64,000 bases of DNA from positions 1,550,001 through 1,614,000 of the forward strand of contig CAVTTH010000003.1 of the NCBI GenBank assembly GCA_963737545.1. The letters are read 5' to 3'. Below, in pieces: positions 8,690-16,168 of the stretch (position 1 is the stretch's first letter; each line of letters begins with the position of its first letter). Both the position numbers and the translations under genes were made by a program. Source of the stretch: CAVTTH01 sp963737545. Lineage in GTDB: Bacteria; Verrucomicrobiota; Verrucomicrobiia; Chthoniobacterales; UBA10450. The notes beneath the pieces are model-generated. The model saw only the letters and a program-made list of their open reading frames with translations. It was not told the origin of the DNA and made no database searches.

Positions 8690-9462
8690 TTCCGATCAAG
8701 AGCAGCCGGGAGATCGAGAAGATGCGACAGGCCTGTCGCACCGCGAGTGAGATTTTGGATCGGGTAAGCGAGATGGTTCGCCCCGGCATCTCGACCAAGG
8801 AAATCGACGAAGCGGCGGCCGAGCTCATGCAGGAAGCGAATGTGAAAAGCGCGTTTCTGGGGTATCGCCTCGGCCACCGGGTTTTTCCGGGCAACATTTG
8901 CATTTCGCTCAATGATGAAATCGTGCACGGCATTGGCAGCGCGCGCCGCATCCAATATGGCGACATCGTCAAGCTGGATATTGGGGTGGTGGAAAACGGT
9001 TGGGTAGGGGACACTGCTTCGACGGTCGCGGTCGGGATGATTGATGAGCGAACGGAGAAGCTGCTTCAAGTGACGGAGAACGCGTTGCGGCTGGCGATCA
9101 CACTTGCCCATGATGGTGTTCGGCTCGGCGATATTTGCTCGGCGATCGAGGACGAAGCCGCCCGTAATCATTTCTCGGTCGTGCGGGAATTTGTCGGACA
9201 CGGAGTCGGGCGAAAACTGCACGAAGAACCGCAGGTGCCAAATTATGGGAAGCGCGGGAGCGGCCCGCGGTTGAGGTCTGGCATGACACTGGCGATTGAA
9301 CCGATGATTAATCTGGGCACCGCCTCCGTCAGATTGCTCGATGATGGCTGGACGGTTTGTACGGCGGACGGAATGCCCTCGGCACATTTCGAACACACGG
9401 TCTTAATCACGAAGGGTGAGCCCGAGATCCTGACATGGCGCGGAAAGACGCAATTGAAGTAG
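8686..9462 (+). CDS. map: Type I methionine aminopeptidase
   Basis: This enzyme removes the initiator methionine from nascent proteins. The five metal ligands are visible: Asp in KLDIGV, Asp in GDTAST, His in FVGHGVGR, Glu in AIEPMIN and Glu in HFEHTV. The length of 258 residues and lack of an N-terminal extension fit the type Ia form. It overlaps adk by four bases and infA by 28 bases, so translation of the three is probably coupled. Confidence 0.97.
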   Translation: MIPIKSSREIEKMRQACRTASEILDRVSEMVRPGISTKEIDEAAAELMQEANVKSAFLGYRLGHRVFPGNICISLNDEIVHGIGSARRIQYGDIVKLDIGVVENGWVGDTASTVAVGMIDERTEKLLQVTENALRLAITLAHDGVRLGDICSAIEDEAARNHFSVVREFVGHGVGRKLHEEPQVPNYGKRGSGPRLRSGMTLAIEPMINLGTASVRLLDDGWTVCTADGMPSAHFEHTVLITKGEPEILTWRGKTQLK

Positions 9463-9653
9463 AGGGCAAGGTTGTCGAACTGCTGCCCAACACCATGTTT
9501 CGCGTGGAGCTACCCAACGGGCACCGGGTCCTGGCGCATATCTCGGGGAAGATGCGGCTGCATTTTATTCGCATCTTGCCAGGCGATAAAGTTATGCTAG
9601 AGGTTTCACCCTACGATTTGTCGAAAGGGCGGATTACCTTCCGCCATCGGTGA
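9435..9653 (+). CDS. infA: Translation initiation factor IF-1
   Basis: IF-1 occupies the ribosomal A site during initiation. The 72-residue OB-fold protein has the classic pattern EVEGKVVELLPNTMFRVEL, GHRVLAHISGKMR and the end SKGRITFRHR. It starts inside the 3' end of map in another frame. A hairpin with eight Ts follows its stop, before rpmJ. Confidence 0.97.
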   Translation: MARKDAIEVEGKVVELLPNTMFRVELPNGHRVLAHISGKMRLHFIRILPGDKVMLEVSPYDLSKGRITFRHR

Positions 9654-9657
9654 CAAC

Positions 9658-9681
9658 GCGGAGCAGTCTCCGCTTTTTTTT
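9658..9681 (+). terminator. Intrinsic terminator or attenuator between infA and rpmJ
   Basis: GCGGAG (9658-9663), a four-base loop CAGT and CTCCGC (9668-9673) form a six-base-pair GC-rich stem followed by eight Ts. This has the form of a rho-independent terminator. It sits inside the ribosomal run, so it may reduce rather than stop transcription into rpmJ-rpsM-rpsK-rpsD. Confidence 0.7.
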
Positions 9682-9693
9682 GTCTCGTGGAAT

Positions 9694-9807
9694 ATGAAAG
9701 TGCGACCATCAGTAAAAAGACTTTGTGAAGCGTGCAAGATCGTGAAGCGCAAGAACGTGGTGCGCGTGATCTGCAAGAACCCGCGCCATAAACAGCGGCA
9801 GGGATAG
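9694..9807 (+). CDS. rpmJ: 50S ribosomal protein L36
   Basis: A 37-residue protein starting MKVRPSVKRLCEACKIVKR and ending in NPRHKQRQG. Its zinc ligands are all present (Cys11, Cys14, Cys27, His32), so this is the zinc-binding paralogue type. It lies between infA and rpsM as in many spc operons, just after a terminator-like hairpin. Confidence 0.95.
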   Translation: MKVRPSVKRLCEACKIVKRKNVVRVICKNPRHKQRQG

Positions 9808-9814
9808 GAGAATT

Positions 9815-10210
9815 ATGCCGAGATTACTTGGAGTAGAAATTCCGTCCGAGAAACGCATCGAAGCGTCGCTCACCTATGTCTACGGAATCGGACCTTCCAC
9901 CGCGAAACGCGTTCTCGAACAGGCGAACATCGATCCAAATGTCCGGGCGAAGGACCTTTCGCCGCAACAGATCAACGAGATCATTCAGATTATTTCGGCA
10001 AGCAAATTACTAATCGAAGGTGATTTGCGCCGGGAGTTACAGGGAAACCTGAAACGTCTTCAGGCGATTAATTGTTACCGCGGGATTCGTCACCGCAGAG
10101 GTTTGCCAGTGCGTGGACAACGCACCTCAACCAATGCCCGGACCCGCAAAGGACCGCGCAAGACGGTTGGCGTCATCCGCAACAAGGATGCAAAGGCCGG
10201 TAAAGTTTAG
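9815..10210 (+). CDS. rpsM: 30S ribosomal protein S13
   Basis: S13 contacts the P-site tRNA and forms inter-subunit bridges. The helix-two-turn-helix segment IEASLTYVYGIGPSTAKRVL and the C-terminal RHRRGLPVRGQRTSTNARTR are diagnostic. A GGAG ribosome-binding site precedes the ATG. Length 131 is slightly above the usual 120. It starts seven bases after rpmJ. Confidence 0.97.
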   Translation: MPRLLGVEIPSEKRIEASLTYVYGIGPSTAKRVLEQANIDPNVRAKDLSPQQINEIIQIISASKLLIEGDLRRELQGNLKRLQAINCYRGIRHRRGLPVRGQRTSTNARTRKGPRKTVGVIRNKDAKAGKV

Positions 10211-10248
10211 CCGGATTTAGCCGGCAATCTCCTAACGAATCATAGCAA

Positions 10249-10911
10249 ATGACAGAATCGAAAAAACCGGCAAAAACCGCGAAGAGCGAAAAGCCGAAAG
10301 CAAAGGCTCCCAAAGCCGCTGCGGAGAATGTGGACGCCACGATATCCGACGGCGTGAAGGAAGAGGCCATTTTGGATTCGGTACCAGTAATTTCGTCGGC
10401 CGATCCAGCCCCGAAGACAAAAGAGGCTGCGCGAAAGGCTGACAAGAAGCCGGCGAAGGCAAAGAAAGAGGTCTCGGCTCCCGTCGAGGCTCCGCAGGAA
10501 AATCTGTCTCTCGACTCAAGTGATGTCGAAAAGCCGAAGATCATCAAGGCGAAGGGAAGCAAGAACGTGCATTCCGGCATCGCGCACGTGTTTTCCACTT
10601 TTAATAACACCATTGTTACGATCACGGATCTCAACGGGAATGTGATTGGCTGGTCGAGTGCGGGCAAAGTCGGCTTTAAGGGTTCGCGGAAAAGCACCGC
10701 ATACGCTGCGCAGATGGTCGCGCAGGATGCCTCCCGTCAGGCGATGGGCCATGGATTAAAGGAAGTGGAAGTTCTCGTCAGAGGTCCGGGTGCCGGACGT
10801 GAATCCGCCGTTCGTGCGTTGCAGGCCATCGGGCTCGATCTCACGGTAATCCGCGACGTTACGCCAGTTCCGCATAACGGTTGCCGCCCGCCGAAGCAAC
10901 GCCGGGTTTAA
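10249..10911 (+). CDS. rpsK: 30S ribosomal protein S11 with a long N-terminal extension
   Basis: S11 forms the platform of the small subunit. The canonical protein begins near residue 97 (KGSKNVHSGIAHV) and has FNNTIVTITD, KGSRKSTAYAAQ, VRGPGAGRESAVRAL and the ending PVPHNGCRPPKQRRV. The first 96 residues are a Lys/Ala/Glu/Ser-rich low-complexity extension, making 220 residues against about 128. No ATG, GTG or TTG in frame lies near the canonical start, so the extension seems to be genuinely part of the gene. Confidence 0.95.
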   Translation: MTESKKPAKTAKSEKPKAKAPKAAAENVDATISDGVKEEAILDSVPVISSADPAPKTKEAARKADKKPAKAKKEVSAPVEAPQENLSLDSSDVEKPKIIKAKGSKNVHSGIAHVFSTFNNTIVTITDLNGNVIGWSSAGKVGFKGSRKSTAYAAQMVAQDASRQAMGHGLKEVEVLVRGPGAGRESAVRALQAIGLDLTVIRDVTPVPHNGCRPPKQRRV

Positions 10912-10948
10912 CCGCATTTCCCAACTCTCACCTCAACTCTAGTTATTC

Positions 10949-11560
10949 ATGGGCAGATACACCGGACCGAAAACAAAAGTCAGCCGCCGTTATGGCGTGC
11001 CGCTTTTTGGACCTGCGAAAGCGCTCGAGCGCAAGAATTATCCTCCCGGTATGCATGGACCGAAGGGGTCGCGCCGGAAACAATCTGACTACGCGGTTGC
11101 GCTGGGAGAGAAACAAAAGCTTCGGTATCAATACGGGCTGCTCGAGCGCCAGTTTCGCCGCATTTTCGAGATTGCGTTACGCAGGCGTGGCGTGACAGGC
11201 GAAACGCTCCTCCAGCTTTTGGAAACCCGCCTCGATAACGTCATCTTCCGTCTGGGACTTGCGAATACGCGGAGCGCGGCGCGCCAGCTTGTTTCCCATG
11301 GCCACGTGCAGGTGAATGGCCGGAAAGTGGATATCGCTTCCTACAATGTTAAGGCGGGCGACGAAATCGTGGTCAAAGACAAACCGAAATCCCGTCAATT
11401 GGCGCTGCGCCACTTGGAACTTACGCAGATCGCGCCGGTTCCCGACTGGCTGGTGGCGAACCGTGACGCGTTTAGCGGGAAGGTTGCCCGCATTCCCTCG
11501 CGCGATGAGATGCAACCAATGGTCAACGAGCAGTTGATCGTGGAGTTGTACTCGCGCTGA
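10949..11560 (+). CDS. rpsD: 30S ribosomal protein S4
   Basis: S4 starts small-subunit assembly. It begins MGRYTGPKTKVSRRYG; the S4 RNA-binding domain contains RLDNVIFRLGLANTRSAARQ and GHVQVNGRKVDIAS. The length is 203 residues, normal for the family. In most bacteria rpoA and rplQ follow; here the next genes are unrelated, so the alpha operon is cut short. Confidence 0.97.
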   Translation: MGRYTGPKTKVSRRYGVPLFGPAKALERKNYPPGMHGPKGSRRKQSDYAVALGEKQKLRYQYGLLERQFRRIFEIALRRRGVTGETLLQLLETRLDNVIFRLGLANTRSAARQLVSHGHVQVNGRKVDIASYNVKAGDEIVVKDKPKSRQLALRHLELTQIAPVPDWLVANRDAFSGKVARIPSRDEMQPMVNEQLIVELYSR

Positions 11561-11581
11561 TCTGGTAGCGTTGGCAAGCCC

Positions 11582-11839
11582 CTAAGGCTTCGGTGTCTCC
11601 TGCGACCTTGGATCGCTTTCGAGAAACTCGAGCGCCTTGTTGTAGCTGGATCGCGCAAGAAAATGCGCGAGCTGTGGTGGTACCGGTTTTGGCAAACGCT
11701 CTTGTAGTTTGTCGATCCGTTCCGAAATCTGTTTCAACCGCTCGACGTGGTAGGACACGTCGCGCCGGCTCGACTCGTCGGCCACGATGGCGAGGCGCTC
11801 GCGGAGAGCCGCAATCAGTTGAGACGTGACATCCTCCAT
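11582..11839 (-). CDS. Small hypothetical protein, helical
   Basis: From the ATG at 11839 the product has 85 residues. It is mainly helical by composition, with charged heptad-like stretches (LIAALRERLAIVADES, RLKQISERIDKLQ) and a short C-terminal segment HFLARSSYNKALEFL. I do not recognise a family. The frame is open to a TTG at 11926, which would overlap the divergent response regulator gene. The gene is convergent with rpsD, which supports it as a real unit. Confidence 0.55.
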   Translation of the reverse strand: MEDVTSQLIAALRERLAIVADESSRRDVSYHVERLKQISERIDKLQERLPKPVPPQLAHFLARSSYNKALEFLESDPRSQETPKP

Positions 11840-11880
11840 CAATATTGAATCCGCTTCGGTATTGTTTAGATCCTGAAACC

Positions 11881-12324
11881 GTGCGTGATTCTGCGCAAGC
11901 GTCCACTGTGAGTAACGGAAAGCCAAAGCAAATTCTCATCGTTGATGATGATGTCGGTCTCATGCGGATCATGCGCGAGGCTCTAACCACATTTCTCCGC
12001 TGCGAAGTCGACACGTCCCCAAGCCCGGAATATGGGTTCGAACTCGCTCTAAAAAAAACTTACGATCTCTTGATCTTCGATTTTCAAATGCCGATGATTG
12101 ACGGCGCGATGCTCTTTTCCCTCATCGGGAAAGTCTACAACAACTCGATCTCGCCCCGCTTCGTTCCGCCTCTCTTGCTCGTCTCGGGGAAGGGCGACGA
12201 AAAGCGAGCGCAGGAACTCCTCAAGGAAGTGGGGGTCCGCGGCCTGATCGCCAAGCCTTTCGCGGTAAATCACCTTTTGCACAAGGTGAAGGAGTGCATT
12301 CCGACCATCGAATCAATCACGTGA
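11881..12324 (+). CDS. Single-domain response regulator
   Basis: A receiver domain without an output domain. It has the acidic pair in ILIVDDDVGLM, the phosphoacceptor Asp in LIFDFQMP, a Ser/Thr-position residue in LLVSGKGD and the conserved Lys in GLIAKPF. GTG 11881 or GTG 11908 is a plausible start, and a TTG at 11845 gives 159 residues. No kinase lies nearby, so its partner is unknown. It is divergent from the small gene at 11582-11839. Confidence 0.85.
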   Translation: MRDSAQASTVSNGKPKQILIVDDDVGLMRIMREALTTFLRCEVDTSPSPEYGFELALKKTYDLLIFDFQMPMIDGAMLFSLIGKVYNNSISPRFVPPLLLVSGKGDEKRAQELLKEVGVRGLIAKPFAVNHLLHKVKECIPTIESIT

Positions 12325-12350
12325 TTCTCGGGCCGAATTGGATTGTCGCG

Positions 12351-12674
12351 TCAGGAGGCCGTGATTCCCGCTTCCGCCAGCAGTTGACGCCTTGCTTCCA
12401 GCCAATCGGCGTTGGCATCGGGTGGGAGCGAAAGTTGGGCGCGTCTCTCAGAAATGAAATACGCGCGATGACGAATTTCATCCGAGGAAGGTTCCCGGAG
12501 CGCCGCGACCTTCCGGTTGGCTTTCGCAGCGGATTTCTTCCGAGGAGCGGTGTCTTTTCGCGCGCGTTTCGCAGCACCCTTTGATTTGGTGGGCTTGGAT
12601 TTGGAGGCTTTGGGCTGCGCGTGATTCGACCTGGAACCGCGTTCTTTGTTGGTATTTTCAGTTATGTCCGGCAC
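12351..12674 (-). CDS. DUF2934 domain protein with basic N-terminal half
   Basis: The first 60 residues are rich in Lys, Ala, Ser and Arg (for example KSKGAAKRARKD) and probably disordered. The C-terminal 45 residues carry the DUF2934 pattern, EIRHRAYFISERR ... ADWLEARRQL. DUF2934 proteins are small and uncharacterised; the basic half could bind nucleic acid, but that is inference. It is convergent with the response regulator gene. Confidence 0.75.
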   Translation of the reverse strand: MPDITENTNKERGSRSNHAQPKASKSKPTKSKGAAKRARKDTAPRKKSAAKANRKVAALREPSSDEIRHRAYFISERRAQLSLPPDANADWLEARRQLLAEAGITAS

Positions 12675-12787
12675 AGAAAGGGCTTGTGATACTTTGATTG
12701 GGAACCGATTACCTCAGAGTACGCGATTGACAAGCAGATTTTCCCTGACAATTGGGACCCAATGAAGTTCACATTGGTTTTCGGCTA

Positions 12788-13219
12788 ATGAGACATTTTG
12801 TTTTTCGCTGGATCGTGACTGCGATTGGGGTGGTGGTGGCGGCAGGGCTTGTTCACGGGATACGTTTTGATTCAATCAGCGCCCTCATCCTGGCGGCGCT
12901 GCTTCTTGGAATTCTGAACGCTTTTGTGCGGCCGATCTTGCTCATCCTCAGCGCGCCACTGATTTTGTTTACCCTCGGCCTGTTCATTCTCGTGGTGAAC
13001 GCATTAATGTTGTACTGGGCATCGGGATTGGTGCCTGGATTTCACGTCGACGGGTTTGGCAGCGCATTCTGGGGCGCGATTCTGGTCAGCCTTGTCAGCT
13101 GGATGCTAAGCGCATTTTTTCGCGGGAGCGATGGACGGGTCCACGTGCTGACCCATCACACTCAAATGCGACAGGTCACCGGCAGAGTGGTCGGATCAAA
13201 ACGGGGCGAACCGCAATGA
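12788..13219 (+). CDS. PF04020 family (phage_holin_4_2-like) membrane protein
   Basis: From ATG 12788 the product has 143 residues with four hydrophobic segments, near residues 5-25, 28-50, 53-77 and 90-112. It has the family pattern GILNAFVRPILLILSAPL ... FTLGLFILVVNALMLYWAS, which I recognise as PF04020. The name comes from phage holins, but most members are chromosomal with unknown function. It overlaps the next gene, the Anbu homologue, by four bases, so the two are probably expressed together. Confidence 0.85.
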   Translation: MRHFVFRWIVTAIGVVVAAGLVHGIRFDSISALILAALLLGILNAFVRPILLILSAPLILFTLGLFILVVNALMLYWASGLVPGFHVDGFGSAFWGAILVSLVSWMLSAFFRGSDGRVHVLTHHTQMRQVTGRVVGSKRGEPQ

Positions 13220-13986
13220 CCTATTGCCTTGGGATGCTCTGTCGGAACGGCGCAGTGTTCCTTTCGGATTCACGCACCAGCGCTGGAATGGATAACATCA
13301 CCATGCGCAGCAAGATGCGCGTTTTCGAGAAACCCGGCGAGCGCGTTCTCTGTATCCTGAGCTCGGGCAATCTTTCCCTCACACAAGCGACGCTGGCCCT
13401 AGTCGATGAAGATCTGTTACTCGGGGCCGACGATCCAGCTCTCGAAACGATCATGAACCGGCAGACCCTTTATGAAACCGTGCGGTATGTTGGATCCAAG
13501 GTTCGCGCGATCGAAAAACGAGATCGGGCCGCACTCGAAGCCGACGGTTTTGATTTCAATATCAACTTGATCGTCGGCGGGCAGATCGCCGGACTCGCCC
13601 CTGAGGTGCACCAAATCTATCCTCAGGGCAATAGCATCCACGCGACAACTGATTGCCCATTCTTGCAGATCGGGGAAACGAAGTACGGCAAACCCATTCT
13701 TGATCGCGGTTTCACTTACGAAACTGACATCGCGGATGCCCTGAAATTCGGGATCATTTCCTTCGATGCGACGATGAAGAGTAACGTTTCGGTGGGTCCG
13801 CCTGTCGACATCCTTTGTTACCAGACGGATTCGTTGCAGGTCAACATGCGGGCGCGTCTCGACGAAGATGATGAGTACCTTCAGGAAATCGGACGCAAGT
13901 GGCAGGATGGCATCGTGAAATTGATCAATCAGATGCCTGCCGCCGATTTCACAAAATCGGCCCTGGGTTTTGCGACCGCTGCGTAG
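13216..13986 (+). CDS. Anbu-type bacterial proteasome homologue (Ntn hydrolase)
   Basis: The 256-residue product starts MTYCLGMLCRNGAVFLSDSRTSAG, the pattern of predicted proteasome-type proteases known as Anbu or BPH. In proteasome-fold enzymes, removal of Met would expose Thr2 as the nucleophile; Asp18 and the SDSRT segment fit the fold. Anbu genes usually sit beside transglutaminase, alpha-E and ATP-grasp genes, none of which is near. Instead it overlaps a PF04020 membrane protein gene. Substrate is unknown. Confidence 0.9.
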   Translation: MTYCLGMLCRNGAVFLSDSRTSAGMDNITMRSKMRVFEKPGERVLCILSSGNLSLTQATLALVDEDLLLGADDPALETIMNRQTLYETVRYVGSKVRAIEKRDRAALEADGFDFNINLIVGGQIAGLAPEVHQIYPQGNSIHATTDCPFLQIGETKYGKPILDRGFTYETDIADALKFGIISFDATMKSNVSVGPPVDILCYQTDSLQVNMRARLDEDDEYLQEIGRKWQDGIVKLINQMPAADFTKSALGFATAA

Positions 13987-14198
13987 CGAGCGCATTTCAC
14001 AGAGAGACGCTCCGAACGCGAATTGACCTTCTGGATCGGGATGGATCCGGTCGGCCGATCGCTCAGAAAATTCCGTCATTCGGTTCGGTGCGACGGGTAG
14101 CTTTCGATCACAAGCGCGTTGGGAATTTATACGGCAAGGGGGTGGTCTGCTTCCTGCTTTAGACACTCTCAAGCAGTCCTTAACTTCCATCAAAGCCT

Positions 14199-16019
14199 AT
14201 GGCCACTCGTTTCAAACACATGCTCTGCGGGACGTCGACCTTCCTCGGTCTTTTCTCCATCGTCCAGGCGCAGTTAAGCTCACCCATCCCTTCGTCGAGC
14301 CCGATTCCGATGACGACACTCCAACCTGCGGCTGCTCCGATTGCCCCCGCCAAGGTTGTGCCGCCGCCGATAGGAGCTTCGGGTCCCGGCAACAACAAGA
14401 TGATGGTCGTGCAGGCCGGAAACGTGTCTCCGGCTCCCGCGATTTTGCCAGCTAATCCGGCTAATCCCGCCAACCCAGCTGGCGCTCCTGCCACCACCGA
14501 ACCCGAAAGCTCTCTCGATAGTGGGGGGGTCGGAGTTCGCGAATTTCAGGGCGATGATGTAGGGCAGGTCTTACGGCTGCTGGCCCGTCAATCAAAGATC
14601 AACATGGTCGTTAGTGAAGCGGTCACAGGCACCGTAACCATGCGTCTGGAGGATGTAACGGCGTTGCAGGCCATCGCCATTATCGTGAAGGCCAAGGGGC
14701 TATTCATGGATAAGATCGACAACGTCTATTACATCAAGACGGCGGCGGAACGAGGAGCCGAGCCGACCGAGAGCGACAGCTATCAATTTAGCTACAGTCG
14801 CGCCAAAGAGATGGCTCCGCTCGTGGCCGCGCAACTCGCCAGCAAGGACGTGCCACAAATCGATGAACGGACGAACACGATTTTCTATCGCGAGACTCGC
14901 AGCAACATCGACAATGTCCGGAAGCTCCTGGTCCAGATCGATAAACCAACCAAGCAGGTCATGATCGAAGCGCGTTTGGTGGAAGTGACGGCCAACCCGC
15001 GGCAGAGTTACGGAATCAACTGGGCCGGAGTGGTCGGCAGCGCGGCCACGCCTCAGACCATCAAATATGCTGGCAGCTCACTGGCGGGCCCACCGACGAC
15101 CACGGTTAATCCCGATGGAACCACCACCACGGTCCCCGGAACACCGGCGCAGGGTATGTTAACCCCCCTTACGGGACAATTGAACGGTAACGATTTTCTT
15201 TTCGGTCCCAATGGCCTCAATGCATTAGCCGGTCAGTTCGCCATTCTTTCGGCACCGCAGTTGTCTGTTACGCTTCGGGCACTTAACGAAGATAACGACG
15301 CAGAATTTCTTGCCAACCCGCGTGTCGTCACTGCCGATAACATGAAGGCGACCATCGAGATCACTCGGAATCAACCGGTGCCACAGCTGAACTTCAACGA
15401 ACAGACTGCGACTGCGGTCTTCGGCGGATTCCAGGACAAGACGTTCGGAACCACGCTCGCCGTGACCCCATTGATCAACAAGGACAACTACATCACCCTG
15501 AAAGTGCAACCGGTGATCAGTAACAAGGTTGGCGATTCGACATTCGTTTTCGCTGGCGCCACCGTGAACAGCCCGATTATCGACACTCGTAAGCTCGATT
15601 CGAATGTTCTGATCAAGACCGGTGACACTCTGGCGATTGGTGGCTTGCTCCAGGACGAACAAACCAAGGCTAGAAACAAAGTCCCGATCTTGGGCGATCT
15701 CCCGATTCTTGGCTACTTCTTCTCCGAGAGACTGAACGCGCGGGTGAAACGCAATCTGCTCGTCTTTGTCACGCCAACCATTGTCGACCAGCATTACGGG
15801 ACTGGACTTGAGGATCAAGTGGGCGGTTTGCACCATACTGGCGAGGAATATGCCGATCCAAACGGCTGGCGGAACAATGCGAAAGGTGCCGTGCGGCTGG
15901 TTCCGACATCGCAGCGGGAACTCGTGGCGGATTATCCGAAACCGGGTGTGCCGCCTGCACCAGCCGAAAACGGGCAAAGGGTGAAGTTCATGAGCACGGC
16001 GAAGGACCGCGACTTTTAG
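14199..16019 (+). CDS. Secretin (type II secretion GspD / PilQ-like outer-membrane channel)
   Basis: Secretins form multimeric outer-membrane pores. The 606-residue protein has a signal peptide at residues 1-25, a Pro/Ala/Asn-rich linker to about 105, an STN-like domain at about 112-185 (LLARQSKINMVVSEAV), a NolW-like domain to about 255, and the secretin core to about 535 with VPILGDLPILGYFF and NLLVFVTPTIV. Only one N domain is present, fewer than in GspD. No other secretion or pilus genes adjoin, so the system it serves cannot be told. A hairpin follows the stop. Confidence 0.9.
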   Translation: MATRFKHMLCGTSTFLGLFSIVQAQLSSPIPSSSPIPMTTLQPAAAPIAPAKVVPPPIGASGPGNNKMMVVQAGNVSPAPAILPANPANPANPAGAPATTEPESSLDSGGVGVREFQGDDVGQVLRLLARQSKINMVVSEAVTGTVTMRLEDVTALQAIAIIVKAKGLFMDKIDNVYYIKTAAERGAEPTESDSYQFSYSRAKEMAPLVAAQLASKDVPQIDERTNTIFYRETRSNIDNVRKLLVQIDKPTKQVMIEARLVEVTANPRQSYGINWAGVVGSAATPQTIKYAGSSLAGPPTTTVNPDGTTTTVPGTPAQGMLTPLTGQLNGNDFLFGPNGLNALAGQFAILSAPQLSVTLRALNEDNDAEFLANPRVVTADNMKATIEITRNQPVPQLNFNEQTATAVFGGFQDKTFGTTLAVTPLINKDNYITLKVQPVISNKVGDSTFVFAGATVNSPIIDTRKLDSNVLIKTGDTLAIGGLLQDEQTKARNKVPILGDLPILGYFFSERLNARVKRNLLVFVTPTIVDQHYGTGLEDQVGGLHHTGEEYADPNGWRNNAKGAVRLVPTSQRELVADYPKPGVPPAPAENGQRVKFMSTAKDRDF

Positions 16020-16045
16020 AAGACTTACACTGTGGGGTTGAGACG

Positions 16046-16079
16046 GGGGGCGGATACTCGCAAGAGTTCCGCCCCCTTT
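16046..16079 (+). terminator. Probable terminator after the secretin gene
   Basis: GGGGGCGGA (16046-16054) pairs with TCCGCCCCC (16068-16076) around a 13-base loop, followed by TTT and a pyrimidine-rich stretch. The stem is strong but the T run is short, so it may need Rho or act as an mRNA-stabilising hairpin. Confidence 0.55.
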
Positions 16080-16168
16080 CGCTTTCCCCTTCGAAGGCGC
16101 GGTCCGATTCGGCGCTTTTTGTTGCATGGCATGAAGCGCGTGTGCATCGTAGGTTCTCACGCGCCTTC

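Noticed and set aside
12788..13219. Prophage holin as a sign of a prophage
   Set aside because: PF04020 is named after holins, but members are mostly chromosomal, and no phage structural, integrase or lysis genes are nearby.
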